From Lachnospiraceae bacterium (GTDB lineage Bacteria; Bacillota; Clostridia; Lachnospirales; Lachnospiraceae), in the NCBI GenBank assembly GCA_022769625.1, contig JALEJP010000032.1, positions 1 through 52,011 of the forward strand: a stretch of DNA of 52,011 bases. The letters run 5' to 3'. Shown in pieces: positions 43,520 through 52,011 of this stretch. Below the pieces are notes generated by a model, which was not told where the DNA came from, did no database searches, and worked only from the letters and a program-made list of their open reading frames with translations. The position numbers were made by a program, and so were the translations under genes. Numbering within the stretch: position 1 is the first letter of the stretch; each line of letters starts with the position of its first letter.

Positions 43520-44948
43520 GCAGAAAGAAGAAAAGAAACCGGAGCGGCAGACACTGAAATTAAAAAAGAAACTTCAGCATTTTCTGATGCGTCTGTGGAT
43601 CCCCATGCTTCTGCTTGTGATCATTGTACTGACCGTACTTGGATGGTATGCGGTTCAATATAACCGGCTTTCCCACAATGTAACGACGACAAGCCAGTTC
43701 AGTCTGGATTTCAAGAAAAATCTGGATCTGAAAATGTATTATTTCTCTGTGGGAAACCGACTTCAGAAGGAGCTTCCGCTGGAGGATGTGGATCAGGCGC
43801 TGAAGCTTGTGGAGTCTCTGGAGGGAACCACATCAAAAAAAGAGAGCAGAAAAGCGCTGGATAATCTGCGCTCCTACTGTGAAAATCTGAGAGATAAGAT
43901 GTTTCTGCTGGCAGATACCGAAGATTATGACAGCAGGCAGCTGCAGCTGGAGAATAATATTAAAATTCTGACCCGGCTGATCCAGGATGAGATGCACACC
44001 TATATCCATTATGAGACGGTTTATCTTGCTCAGATGGAGGAAATACTGTTAAAAAGCATCTGGGGAGCCATGGCAGCGCTGATCATTTTTGCTGTGGGGA
44101 TGATATTGATTCTCCTGCGGGAGGGTATGCGCTTTTCAAAGGAAATATCTGCCCCGGTCAGTCAGATCTGTGAGAATATAAGGGCAGTGGGAAATGGACA
44201 ATTTCACATTGAGCCCGTACAGACCTATGATTATGAGATGGGCGTTCTGGATGATGGTGTCCAGACCATGAGCAGACGAATCGAAGAATTTATTGAAAAG
44301 GAGAAGCAGGAGCAGGAACAGAACCGTCTGCGGGAATTTCAGCTTTTGCAGGCTCAGATCAATCCGCATTTTCTGTATAATACTCTGGATACGGTCGTTT
44401 GGCTGATCGAAGCCGGGGAGAAAAAAGAAGCGATGGAGCTGGTGGAAAAGCTGTCGGTGTTTTTCCGTACCTTCCTTTCCAGGGGGAATGACATCATCAG
44501 CCTGAAAGAGGAGCTTCTGCATATCAGCAGCTATCTGGATATCCAGAAAGTCCGCTATGGGGACATCATGGACTATGAGATCACGATACCGGAGTCCATG
44601 ATGGAGGTACAGATTCCAAAGATGACACTGCAGCCTCTGGTGGAGAATGCCCTTTATCATGGAATCAAAAAGATCAGAAGAAAGGGCTTGATTCAGATTA
44701 CGGGGGAAGCCAGCGAGGATGAAGTGATCCTGAATGTCTCGGACAATGGAATCGGTATGACGCGGGAGCGTCTGGAAGAGGTAAGGCGATCCATGGCAGA
44801 AGGTGAGAAATGTGGATTTGGACTGAGTGCGGTCAATGAAAGGATAAAACTGTATTTTGGAGCTCAATATGGTATTTCCATCGAATCGGAAGAAGGTCGG
44901 GGAAGCAGAATGATCATCCGGCTTGGCAGACAGCAGAAGATAGGATAA
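43512..44948 (+). CDS. YesM-type sensor histidine kinase
   Basis: The 478-residue kinase has membrane segments at about 28-50 and 177-198, a fairly small helical extracytoplasmic domain, HAMP, and the His_kinase motif QINPHFLYNTLDTVVW. The ATPase boxes are LVENALYHGI and DNGIGM. The start is ATG 43512, inside the end of the regulator gene; longer upstream reading is the shadow of that gene. The small periplasmic region suggests it senses through the binding lipoprotein encoded next rather than binding sugar itself. Confidence 0.92.
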   Translation: MNEQKEEKKPERQTLKLKKKLQHFLMRLWIPMLLLVIIVLTVLGWYAVQYNRLSHNVTTTSQFSLDFKKNLDLKMYYFSVGNRLQKELPLEDVDQALKLVESLEGTTSKKESRKALDNLRSYCENLRDKMFLLADTEDYDSRQLQLENNIKILTRLIQDEMHTYIHYETVYLAQMEEILLKSIWGAMAALIIFAVGMILILLREGMRFSKEISAPVSQICENIRAVGNGQFHIEPVQTYDYEMGVLDDGVQTMSRRIEEFIEKEKQEQEQNRLREFQLLQAQINPHFLYNTLDTVVWLIEAGEKKEAMELVEKLSVFFRTFLSRGNDIISLKEELLHISSYLDIQKVRYGDIMDYEITIPESMMEVQIPKMTLQPLVENALYHGIKKIRRKGLIQITGEASEDEVILNVSDNGIGMTRERLEEVRRSMAEGEKCGFGLSAVNERIKLYFGAQYGISIESEEGRGSRMIIRLGRQQKIG

Positions 44949-44972
44949 AAGATGTGTTTTGGAGGAATGATT

Positions 44973-46040
44973 GTGAGAAAACAGATGCAGAAAGCCCTGG
45001 CTGCCGTACTGATCTGTCTGGCCGCCGCCGCAGTGCTGATGGCCTGTACGGAAAAAGTGGTGCAGACGGAGGATGAAGCGGAAGCAGATGTCATACGGAT
45101 CGGATTTTCCCAGCTGGGGGCGGAGTCGGACTGGAGAATTGCCAATACGGAATCTATGATGGAAGCGTTCAGTGATGAGAAAAGCTATGACCTGATCTAT
45201 GATGATGCGCAGCAGAAACAGGAAAACCAGATTCTTGCCATTCGAAGCTTTATACAGCAGGAAGTCGATTATATCGTACTGGCACCGGTAAAGGAAACGG
45301 ACTGGGATACAGTGCTGCAGGAGGCAAAGGATGCAGGAATTCCGGTTATTCTGGTGGACCGGATGATCGATACGGAGGATGACAGCCTTTATACGGCATG
45401 GGTGGGTTCGGATTTTAAACTGGAAGCCCGGAAAGCCATGGCATGGCTGGAGAAATATCTGGAAGAAACGGGACGTGCAGAAGAAGAGATCCATATCGTG
45501 GATATTCAGGGAACCATTGGCGCTTCGGCCCAGATCGGCCGGACCTCCGGTCTGGAGGAAGCGGCAGGCAGGCATGAAAACTGGCACATACTGGCGCAGA
45601 AATCCGGTGAATTTACTCAGGCGAAGGGCCGTGAGGTGATGGCGGAGCTGCTGGAAAAGTATGGGGACGAAATTGATGTGGTCTACTGCGAGAATGACAA
45701 TGAAGCATTCGGGGCGATTGAGGCAATCGAGGCCTCAGGGCGTGAAGCAGGGACGGAAGAGGGACAGATTCTGGTCATTTCCTTTGATACGACAAAGGCC
45801 GGACTGACCGACACGATGAATAAAAAAATTGCCTGCAATGTGGAATGTAATCCCATGCATGGACCGAGAATCGAAGAGCTTGTGTGCAGGCTTGAGGCAG
45901 GAGAGCAGGTAGAAAAGCAGGTCTATACAAAGGAAGAGATGTTTGCATCGGATGATACGGTAAAATCGGTAACGATTGACGGCATAGCGTATGGAGTCAC
46001 GCCGGTATCACAGGAGATTATCGATTCCAGGACATACTGA
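44973..46040 (+). CDS. sugar-binding lipoprotein (Peripla_BP_4, YtfQ-like), probable sensor of the kinase
   Basis: The 355-residue protein has a lipobox (VLMAC) and a type I periplasmic binding fold: IRIGFSQLGAESDWR, YDDAQQKQENQILAIRSFI, VLAPVKETDW, NDNEAFGAIEAIEA. It resembles YtfQ, a galactofuranose/galactose binder. GTG 44973 lies seven bases after GGAGG (44961-44965); ATG 44952 precedes that site. There is no ABC permease or ATPase in the operon. Regulator, kinase and binding protein in one operon match the XylFII-LytS-YesN three-component arrangement of clostridia, so a sensing role is likely. Confidence 0.88.
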   Translation: MRKQMQKALAAVLICLAAAAVLMACTEKVVQTEDEAEADVIRIGFSQLGAESDWRIANTESMMEAFSDEKSYDLIYDDAQQKQENQILAIRSFIQQEVDYIVLAPVKETDWDTVLQEAKDAGIPVILVDRMIDTEDDSLYTAWVGSDFKLEARKAMAWLEKYLEETGRAEEEIHIVDIQGTIGASAQIGRTSGLEEAAGRHENWHILAQKSGEFTQAKGREVMAELLEKYGDEIDVVYCENDNEAFGAIEAIEASGREAGTEEGQILVISFDTTKAGLTDTMNKKIACNVECNPMHGPRIEELVCRLEAGEQVEKQVYTKEEMFASDDTVKSVTIDGIAYGVTPVSQEIIDSRTY

Positions 46041-46092
46041 AGATAAGAGAACGTATCAAAAGATCGGATCAGACAGGAAGAAGGCGGCTGAA

Positions 46093-47115
46093 ATGGAAAG
46101 TATACAGGCATTTGCATATGAAATGGGGAAAAACGGCGCAAAAATATGGCGCTGTTTTTCACGTGATACACGGGCGGTCGTGCCGGAACGTATTGGAGAG
46201 TGGAACGTTGCGGAAATCATGCCCTATGCATTCTCGGCTCATATGGACGAGGCGGAATTCCGGAAAGGGCTTGCACAGGGGAAAATCAAAATGTTTTACC
46301 CGCCCAAACTTGGGGAAACGGCAGACACGCTTCCCGCACTCTGCGGCAACCGGCTGGAGGAGATGATCCTTTCCGATGGAATCTCACGGATCGGGAGATA
46401 TTGTTTTTATAACTGCGAAAATCTGAACCATATTTCCTTTACCGACCGTGTGCGCGACTGGGGAAGCGGTGCATTTACCGGCTGTCACAGAGTGGGACAC
46501 ATTGAAATCGAAATGGAGCAGGGTGAGGCCTCCACACTGAAGGATGTCCTGGCAGAGCTGCGCGAAGAATTGTATGTGGATTATAAAGTGAAGGGGCAGG
46601 ACAGTCTGGGAAGAGAAGCGGTGCAGCATGCCAGGCTGTATTTCCCGGAATATTATGAGGAAGGCGTGGAAAATACGCCGGCCAGGATCCTGGAGACACA
46701 TGTGCATGGAAGCGGTCTATATTATCGGAACTGTTTTCAGCAGAGAGTTTTTCAGTTCCAGGAGTATGATTCCCGTTTTGCCTATGCGCAGGCACAGGAA
46801 GGGGACGATTTTCTGGCACATATGGTGGCAGCTCGTCTGCGTTTTCCCTATAAACTGAGCGAGGAAGCAAAACACCGGTATGAAGCTTATGTGACAGAAC
46901 AGAAATGGAAGTTTGCGGATCTGGTAATAAGCGAAAGGAATCTGTCTTCCATGGAATGGCTGATGAAGACTGTGGGGGAACAGACGGAGGAACTGGCAGA
47001 TTATATGATCGTGCTTGCCGGAAAGAATAGTTATCCCGAAGGCATGAGCTGGCTGATGGATTTTAAACGCAGGACTTTCGGAGCGGCAAAGAGAAGGCAT
47101 CGGATGGAACTGTGA
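46093..47115 (+). CDS. leucine-rich-repeat protein, first gene of a LRR-VWA-MoxR trio
   Basis: The 340-residue soluble protein has no signal peptide. Residues about 15-145 look like BspA-type LRR_5 repeats (VVPERIGEWNVAEIMPYAFS, LEEMILSDGISRIGRYCFYNCENLNHISF). The rest is a helical region (about 180-340) that I cannot place. AAGGCGG lies before ATG 46093. It begins 52 bases after the sugar-binding lipoprotein gene with no visible terminator and ends 16 bases before the VWA gene. It could be the target-recognition or adaptor part of the trio. Confidence 0.75.
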   Translation: MESIQAFAYEMGKNGAKIWRCFSRDTRAVVPERIGEWNVAEIMPYAFSAHMDEAEFRKGLAQGKIKMFYPPKLGETADTLPALCGNRLEEMILSDGISRIGRYCFYNCENLNHISFTDRVRDWGSGAFTGCHRVGHIEIEMEQGEASTLKDVLAELREELYVDYKVKGQDSLGREAVQHARLYFPEYYEEGVENTPARILETHVHGSGLYYRNCFQQRVFQFQEYDSRFAYAQAQEGDDFLAHMVAARLRFPYKLSEEAKHRYEAYVTEQKWKFADLVISERNLSSMEWLMKTVGEQTEELADYMIVLAGKNSYPEGMSWLMDFKRRTFGAAKRRHRMEL

Positions 47116-47131
47116 CAGGGGAGGAGATAGC

Positions 47132-48490
47132 ATGAATGCGTTGCAGAAGCAGTATGAGAGGGAGCTGGCGCTGCAGGATATCGGCATGGATATTCTGAAA
47201 AATGCAAGAAATGAGCTGTATATGAATATGCGTTTCCTGGATGTAGCACTGTCCAGTCTCCGGTTTGAGGTATCAGGCGGCATTCATCTGATTGCCACAG
47301 ACGGAAGGGTTCTGCAGTTTCATCCGGAAATGCTGGCATCTCTTTTCCGAAAAGGCAGAGAGCGGGTGAATCACACCTATCTTCACAGCATTGTGCACTG
47401 CCTGTTCGGGCATGTCTGGAACCGGAAAAAACGGGATGAAGAATACTGGAATCTGGCCTGCGATATTGCGGCTGAGTATGTTATTGACGGATTGATGGTG
47501 CGGGCAGTCTATCTGCCCAAAAGTGCGTTGCGGCGGGAGTTTTATCACAGGCTGAAGGAAGAGGGGCATGTGGTGACGGCAGAGCGTGTGTACCGGATGC
47601 TCTGTCTGATGCATCCCACTCAGGTCTATCTGGACGGACTGAAACGGGAATTTACTGTCGATGACCACTGTCTCTGGGAGCCGGAGGATGCAAGGAAAAA
47701 CGGGATGCCGCAAAGACAGAGATGGGATGACATACGGGAGCGGATGCAGACGGAGATGGAAGCCTTCTCCAAAGAAGCCTCGGATGATGTGAAAAGTCTG
47801 ACGGAGCAGGTTCAGATGGAGAACCGGGAGCGGTATGATTATAAGGAATTTTTGCGGAAGTTTTCCGTATTGAAAGAGGAAATGACGGTGGATATGGATT
47901 CCTTTGATTATATTTTTTATAACTATGGAATGAATCTGTATGGGAACATGCCTCTGATCGAGCCGCTTGAGACGAAAGAAATGCAAAAGGTGGAGGATTT
48001 TGTTATTGTGATCGATACTTCCATGTCCTGCAGAGGAGACCTGGTGAAAAGCTTTCTGGAGCAGACGTATGCCGTGCTCAGCGAATCCGAAAGCTTTTTT
48101 CGGAAGATCAATCTTCATATTCTGCAGTGCGATGACCGTGTGCAGGAGGATGTAAAGATCACAAACCGTCGGGAAATGGAGCAATATCTCAGTCATTTTA
48201 CCGCAAAAGGGCTTGGAGGGACGGATTTTCGTCCGGCCTTTGCCTATGTGGAGCAGCTGCTTCGTCAGCAGAGCTTTCAGAAGCTGCGGGGAATGATCTA
48301 TTTTACGGACGGATACGGGATATTTCCGGTGAAAAAGCCTACGTATGAGACGGCTTTTGTCTTTTTGGAGCGGGATTACCGGGATGTGGATGTGCCCCCC
48401 TGGGCAATCAAACTGATTTTGGAAGAAGAGGAAATGATGCCGGCGGAAGTGTCAAAGGATGGAAACTGGCAGGAAAGGCGAAAAGAATGA
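47132..48490 (+). CDS. DUF2201-like protein: metallopeptidase-type N-terminal domain plus VWA domain
   Basis: The 452-residue soluble protein carries HSIVHCLFGH (His85, His89, His94), the place of a zincin HExxH motif, but Glu is replaced by Ser86. Further on come DIAAEYVIDGL and a helical middle. The VWA domain (about 285-420) has the MIDAS motif D295-x-S297-x-S299 (VIDTSMSC) and T364-D365 (GGTDFRP). Pairs of such VWA proteins with MoxR ATPases are widespread, RavA-ViaA being the best known, and often act in protein remodelling. GGGGAGGAG precedes ATG 47132. It overlaps the ATPase gene by four bases. Confidence 0.8.
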   Translation: MNALQKQYERELALQDIGMDILKNARNELYMNMRFLDVALSSLRFEVSGGIHLIATDGRVLQFHPEMLASLFRKGRERVNHTYLHSIVHCLFGHVWNRKKRDEEYWNLACDIAAEYVIDGLMVRAVYLPKSALRREFYHRLKEEGHVVTAERVYRMLCLMHPTQVYLDGLKREFTVDDHCLWEPEDARKNGMPQRQRWDDIRERMQTEMEAFSKEASDDVKSLTEQVQMENRERYDYKEFLRKFSVLKEEMTVDMDSFDYIFYNYGMNLYGNMPLIEPLETKEMQKVEDFVIVIDTSMSCRGDLVKSFLEQTYAVLSESESFFRKINLHILQCDDRVQEDVKITNRREMEQYLSHFTAKGLGGTDFRPAFAYVEQLLRQQSFQKLRGMIYFTDGYGIFPVKKPTYETAFVFLERDYRDVDVPPWAIKLILEEEEMMPAEVSKDGNWQERRKE

Positions 48491-49995
48491 ATATCAAGCG
48501 CGCAAAGGAAGAAATTAAAAATACCATTGAGGCATATCTGTTAAAGAATGTGTACGGGGAATATGAGATTCCGGCCATCAGGCAGAGACCGGTGCTGCTC
48601 CTTGGGGCACCTGGAATCGGAAAAACCCAGATTATGGAACAGATCGCGAAGGAATGTCAGGTGGGACTTGTCTCTTATACGATCACCCATCATACCAGGC
48701 AGAGTGCCATCGGCCTTCCGTTTATCTCAAAAAAGGAATTTGGCGGAAAAGAATATGCGGTGACGGAATACACCATGAGTGAGATCGTGGCTTCGATTTA
48801 TGAAAAAATGGAGAAGACGGGATTATCAGAAGGAATCCTGTTTATTGATGAGATCAACTGTGTCTCTGAGACACTGGCACCGGCAATGCTGCAGTTCTTG
48901 CAGTGTAAGACCTTCGGAAGCCATGAGATTCCAGGAGGATGGATTATTGTGGCAGCAGGCAATCCGCCGGAATACAACAAATCCGTGCGGGAATTTGATG
49001 TGGTCACCATGGACCGCGTGAAAAAGATCGAGGTAGAACCGGATTTTGAGGTCTGGAAAGAGTATGCCTATAAACAGAATATCCATCCGGCTGTAATCTC
49101 CTATCTGAATGCCAGACCGCGGTATTTTTACCGGATGGAGACAACGGTGGACGGCAGAAAGTTTGCCACACCCAGAGGCTGGGAGGATCTCTCCAGGATG
49201 CTGGAGGTCTATGAAAAACTGCACAAAACGGCAGACCGTGAGATGATTGTCCAGTATATCCAGCATGAAAAGATTGCAAAGGATTTTGCAAATTATCTGG
49301 AGCTTTACGAAAAATATCAGATGGATTACCAGATCGAGGCAGTTCTGGAAGGAAAGATCGATGATATTCTGATAAAGAAAGCGGCGCATGCATCCTTTGA
49401 TGAGAGACTGAGTGTAATCAGCCTTCTTTTGTCCAGATGTACCGGTCAGTTTCGCCGGGTGTTTCTCAAAGAGCAGGAGCTTGCTGTTCTGTTTGAAAAG
49501 CTGCGTGAGCTGAAGGAAGGATTTTTAGGCCTTCACAGGAGCCAGCCGCAGATCTGGATGGCAGAAAGCGTGGCATCCATGCAGGGGGAATATGAGCAGA
49601 AAAAGCAGGCAGAGCTTCTGACCAGAGAAGAGGATCAGATTTACCGCCTGGCGCTGGAGCTTCTGGAGCGGTATGCCCTGGAACTGGAAAAAGTAGAAGC
49701 ACAGGATGGCGATGGCGCATTCGCACTGGTAAAGACCTGGTTTGGGAAGGAGCAGGATACTCTTGAGGAGATGCAGGATGGGGCAGAGCAGATGCTGGAG
49801 CACGTGTTTGATTTTATGGAGCTGGTATTTGGAACCGGACAGGAAATGGTAGTCTGGATCACGGAGCTGAACAGCAATTATTACAGCGTGCGCTTTCTGC
49901 AGGAATATGACTGCGAGCGGTATTACCGGTACAACAAGGAGCTGTTGTTTGAGGAGAGCAGCCGCAGCATAGAGGCAAGGCTTCAGGAATTATAA
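48487..49995 (+). CDS. MoxR-type AAA+ ATPase
   Basis: The 502-residue ATPase has Walker A GAPGIGKT (40-47), Walker B LFIDEIN (Asp121, Glu122) and sensor 1 IVAAGNPPEYN, followed by VTMDRVKKIEVEPDFEVW and RPRYFYRME. A long helical C-terminal part follows (about 290-502). MoxR ATPases form hexamers that work with VWA-domain partners; here the partner is encoded directly upstream (ATGA overlap). With the LRR protein the three form a likely complex. The longer C-terminal region is specific to this subgroup and has no assigned role. Confidence 0.88.
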   Translation: MNIKRAKEEIKNTIEAYLLKNVYGEYEIPAIRQRPVLLLGAPGIGKTQIMEQIAKECQVGLVSYTITHHTRQSAIGLPFISKKEFGGKEYAVTEYTMSEIVASIYEKMEKTGLSEGILFIDEINCVSETLAPAMLQFLQCKTFGSHEIPGGWIIVAAGNPPEYNKSVREFDVVTMDRVKKIEVEPDFEVWKEYAYKQNIHPAVISYLNARPRYFYRMETTVDGRKFATPRGWEDLSRMLEVYEKLHKTADREMIVQYIQHEKIAKDFANYLELYEKYQMDYQIEAVLEGKIDDILIKKAAHASFDERLSVISLLLSRCTGQFRRVFLKEQELAVLFEKLRELKEGFLGLHRSQPQIWMAESVASMQGEYEQKKQAELLTREEDQIYRLALELLERYALELEKVEAQDGDGAFALVKTWFGKEQDTLEEMQDGAEQMLEHVFDFMELVFGTGQEMVVWITELNSNYYSVRFLQEYDCERYYRYNKELLFEESSRSIEARLQEL

Positions 49996-50016
49996 AAATC
50001 AGGATTTCGTCCGGAC

Positions 50017-50046
50017 TTTACAGCAAAGACCGGAGAGTGTTATAAT
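50017..50046 (+). promoter_or_regulatory. promoter of yqeY
   Basis: TTTACA (50017-50022), 18 bases, TATAAT (50041-50046). Confidence 0.6.
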
Positions 50047-50136
50047 AGGCAAAGATTAAAAAGCGGATTAAAATGTCCGCAGTAGGACGGCATTGCAGCA
50101 GACTGCAGCCGGTTTCACGGATGGGAGGTTATTTTC

Positions 50137-50574
50137 ATGGAATTAGAAGCACTGAGAAAAGATATGGTAGCAGCGATGAAGGCAAAGGACAAACCACGCA
50201 AGGAAGCGATTTCTTCCCTGGTATCTGCGGTAAAAAAAGCGGCAATTGACGCAGGCTGCAGAGAAGATATTCCGGAATCCATGGTAGACCAGGTGATTTT
50301 AAAGGAACTGAAGACAGTAAAAGAACAGATCGATACCTGCCCGGAGGCCAGAGAGGATCTGAAAGCAGAGTACCAGTTCCGCTATGATGTGATCAAAGCG
50401 TATGCTCCGGCGCAGATGAGTGCGGAGGAAGTAAAGGCGTACATTCTGGATAAATTTGCCGAGGTCGTTGCCACAAAGAACAAGGGAATGATCATGAAAA
50501 ATGTCATGGCTGACATGAAAGGCAAAGCAGATGGAAAGGTCATCAACCAGGTAGTAGCAGACCTTTGCAAATAA
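50137..50574 (+). CDS. yqeY: YqeY/GatB-tail domain protein
   Basis: The 145-residue protein matches the YqeY family: LEALRKDMVAAMKAKDKPRKEAI, then DVIKAYAPAQMSAEEV, GMIMKNVMADMKGKADGKVI and NQVVADLCK at the end. The domain is related to the tRNA-binding tail of GatB. Its cellular role is unsettled, though tRNA or amidotransferase links are assumed. GGGAGG precedes ATG 50137. It is transcribed from its own promoter and ends before a clear terminator. Confidence 0.92.
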   Translation: MELEALRKDMVAAMKAKDKPRKEAISSLVSAVKKAAIDAGCREDIPESMVDQVILKELKTVKEQIDTCPEAREDLKAEYQFRYDVIKAYAPAQMSAEEVKAYILDKFAEVVATKNKGMIMKNVMADMKGKADGKVINQVVADLCK

Positions 50575-50650
50575 ACACAGGTCATTCGACGGATCAACAA
50601 GAGACGATATCAGACGGAGGGGTCTGTTCTGATATCTGAGCAAAAAGAGA

Positions 50651-50696
50651 AAAACAGAGGCGGGCTTCAAAGTATGGAGTGCCGCCTGTTTCTTTA
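50651..50696 (+). terminator. terminator after yqeY
   Basis: AAACAGAGGCGGGC pairs with GCCGCCTGTTT with one bulge, and TCTTT follows. A second hairpin (GATATCAG with CTGATATC, 50607-50637) lies just before it. Confidence 0.7.
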
Positions 50697-50767
50697 CTAC
50701 GAGCCAGGATACGGCACAGAGCTGCAGGCTGCCGATCCGATGGCGACGGAAACAGAAAAGGAGCAGT

Positions 50768-52011
50768 ATGGAAGAAAAATCGGCAAGAACAGGGAAAAAA
50801 AGAGAACAGAAACAGAAAACAGTCGGCTTGAGACAGACGGGAGCCAGTCAAAGCCAGAAAAGAGCTGATCGAAAACAGGTGAACCAGAAACAGGCTGACT
50901 GGAGACAGTCAGAGGGCTGTCCTGTAGCCAAAAAATGCGGCGGATGTGATTACCAGGGATTGCCATATGAGGAACAGCTGAAGAAAAAGGAAAAAATGGT
51001 CCGCATTCTGCTGGATTCCTTCGGGAAGGTACATCCCATCATCGGAATGGAAAATCCGTACCATTACCGCAATAAAGTGCATGCGGTATTTGACCGCGAC
51101 AGAAAGGGAAATGCCATTTCCGGTGTCTATCAGAAGGGAACGCATAAGGTGGTTCCACTGGATACCTGCCTGATCGAGGATGAGAAAGCAGATGAGATCA
51201 TCGTAAGCATCCGCGGACTTCTCAAATCCTTCAAAATCCGGATCTACGATGAAGATTCCCAGTACGGTCTTCTGCGCCATGTGCTGGTAAAAAGAGGCTT
51301 TTCCACAGGAGAGATCATGGTGGTGCTTGTGACCGCTTCTCCGGTTTTTCCGTCCAAAAATAATTTCGTGAAAGCACTGCGCAAACTGCACCCGGAGATT
51401 ACCACGATTGTCCAGAACATCAATGACCGGGGAACCAGTATGGTGCTTGGCAAACGCGATATTGTCCTCTTTGGAAAGGGCTATATTGAGGACAGACTCT
51501 GCGGCTGCACCTTCCGGATTTCCGCCCAGTCCTTCTACCAGGTGAACCCGGTACAGACAGAGAAGCTGTACGCAAAAGCAATCGAAGCGGCCGGACTGAC
51601 TGGAAAAGAGACGGTCCTGGATGCCTACTGTGGGATCGGCACCATAGGGATCCTTGCATCCGGCAGCGCCGGGCAGGTCATCGGTGTGGAACTCAACCCC
51701 GATGCCGTGCGCGATGCAGTCACCAACGCAAAGCGCAATACAGTATCAAATATCCGCTTTTACTGTGAGGATGCCGGCGAATTTATGGTAAAGATGGCAG
51801 AAAACGGAACAAAGCCTGACGTAGTCTTTATGGATCCGCCAAGAAGCGGCAGCAGCGAAACCTTTCTCACCTCCCTGGCAAAGCTCGCCCCCGAAAAAGT
51901 AGTCTACGTATCCTGCAACCCGGAGACGCTGGCACGGGATGTGAAATTCCTGAGAAAAAAAGGATACCGGATGGAGGAGGCATGGCCGGTGGACATGTTT
52001 CCGTTTTGTGC
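50768..52011 (+). CDS. rlmD: 23S rRNA (uracil-C5) methyltransferase RlmD/RlmCD-type, 3' end outside the window
   Basis: The frame is open to the last base, about 414 codons. After a Lys/Gln/Arg-rich N-terminal extension of about 50 residues comes the iron-sulfur binding region (CPVAKKCGGCDYQG). Then come the RumA central domain (NPYHYRNKVH) and the SAM-dependent methyltransferase domain: SFYQVNPVQTEKLY, LDAYCGIGTIGI and FMDPPRSGSS. The catalytic Cys is in VVYVSCNPETLARD. It methylates U1939 and/or U747-like positions of 23S rRNA. ATG 50768 is four bases after AAAAGGAG (50756-50763). It lacks an N-terminal TRAM domain, the usual beginning of the RumA subgroup; the extension takes its place. 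Only the last 30 or so residues should be missing. Confidence 0.88.
   Translation, partial: MEEKSARTGKKREQKQKTVGLRQTGASQSQKRADRKQVNQKQADWRQSEGCPVAKKCGGCDYQGLPYEEQLKKKEKMVRILLDSFGKVHPIIGMENPYHYRNKVHAVFDRDRKGNAISGVYQKGTHKVVPLDTCLIEDEKADEIIVSIRGLLKSFKIRIYDEDSQYGLLRHVLVKRGFSTGEIMVVLVTASPVFPSKNNFVKALRKLHPEITTIVQNINDRGTSMVLGKRDIVLFGKGYIEDRLCGCTFRISAQSFYQVNPVQTEKLYAKAIEAAGLTGKETVLDAYCGIGTIGILASGSAGQVIGVELNPDAVRDAVTNAKRNTVSNIRFYCEDAGEFMVKMAENGTKPDVVFMDPPRSGSSETFLTSLAKLAPEKVVYVSCNPETLARDVKFLRKKGYRMEEAWPVDMFPFC

Noticed and set aside
44136-45587. Long open frame (483 codons) on the minus strand
   Set aside because: It lies opposite a clear kinase and lipoprotein gene, has a Phe/His/Leu-rich meaningless composition and no ribosome binding site.
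50674-50868. Small frame (64 codons) after yqeY
   Set aside because: It overlaps the terminator and the start of the RlmD-type gene in another frame; its Lys/Glu-rich sequence is a shadow.

Overview
The window looks like chromosomal DNA of a gut Firmicute, most likely a Lachnospiraceae member (Clostridia). The reasons are the many secreted multi-domain glycosidases with FIVAR, Big2 and BspA-type leucine-rich repeats, YesM/YesN two-component pairs, GPH sugar symporters, a spore maturation gene, strong AGGAGG ribosome binding sites and sigma-A style promoters. I see no rRNA, tRNA, CRISPR array, prophage or intact insertion sequence.

Layout. 0-1 kb: the end of an Rpn-type PD-(D/E)XK nuclease gene and a large terminator. 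1.2-6 kb: a huge secreted GH2 glycosidase. 6-10.3 kb: a DUF308 membrane protein, a MocR-type regulator that has lost its PLP lysine, an ECF sigma / anti-sigma pair with a membrane partner, and an SpmB-like protein. 10.3-16.7 kb: housekeeping DNA maintenance and translation genes (ABC-F, sbcD, sbcC, nth), then a MATE pump. 18-21.2 kb: three related lipoproteins sharing a short C-terminal module, one with a 34-residue Asn run. 21.3-22.4 kb: an XRE-cupin regulator and an Uma2 nuclease remnant.

22.4-33.9 kb is a carbohydrate locus. A ROK repressor controls a sorbitol/xylitol-type dehydrogenase and a GPH symporter. A minus-strand response regulator, sensor kinase and sugar-binding lipoprotein lie opposite a secreted, circularly permuted GH3 enzyme. 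34-37 kb is an amino-acid ABC operon whose ATPase looks like an in-frame GlnQ/MetN chimera followed by a truncated MetI. It is driven by a promoter flanked by two copies of a 17-bp palindrome. 37-38.8 kb: xpt with a structured, terminator-bearing leader, then a SpoU methyltransferase with an unannotated 39-residue membrane protein gene upstream. 39-46 kb: a large surface protein and a second regulator-kinase-sugar-binding-lipoprotein set.

46-50 kb holds a tight three-gene operon: a leucine-rich-repeat protein, a DUF2201-like protein with a metallopeptidase-type region and a VWA domain, and a MoxR-type AAA+ ATPase. It is the best candidate in the window for a poorly described system. The window ends with yqeY and the 5' part of an RlmD-type 23S rRNA methyltransferase gene.

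All calls come from reading the sequence and from memory of protein families. No database search was run.
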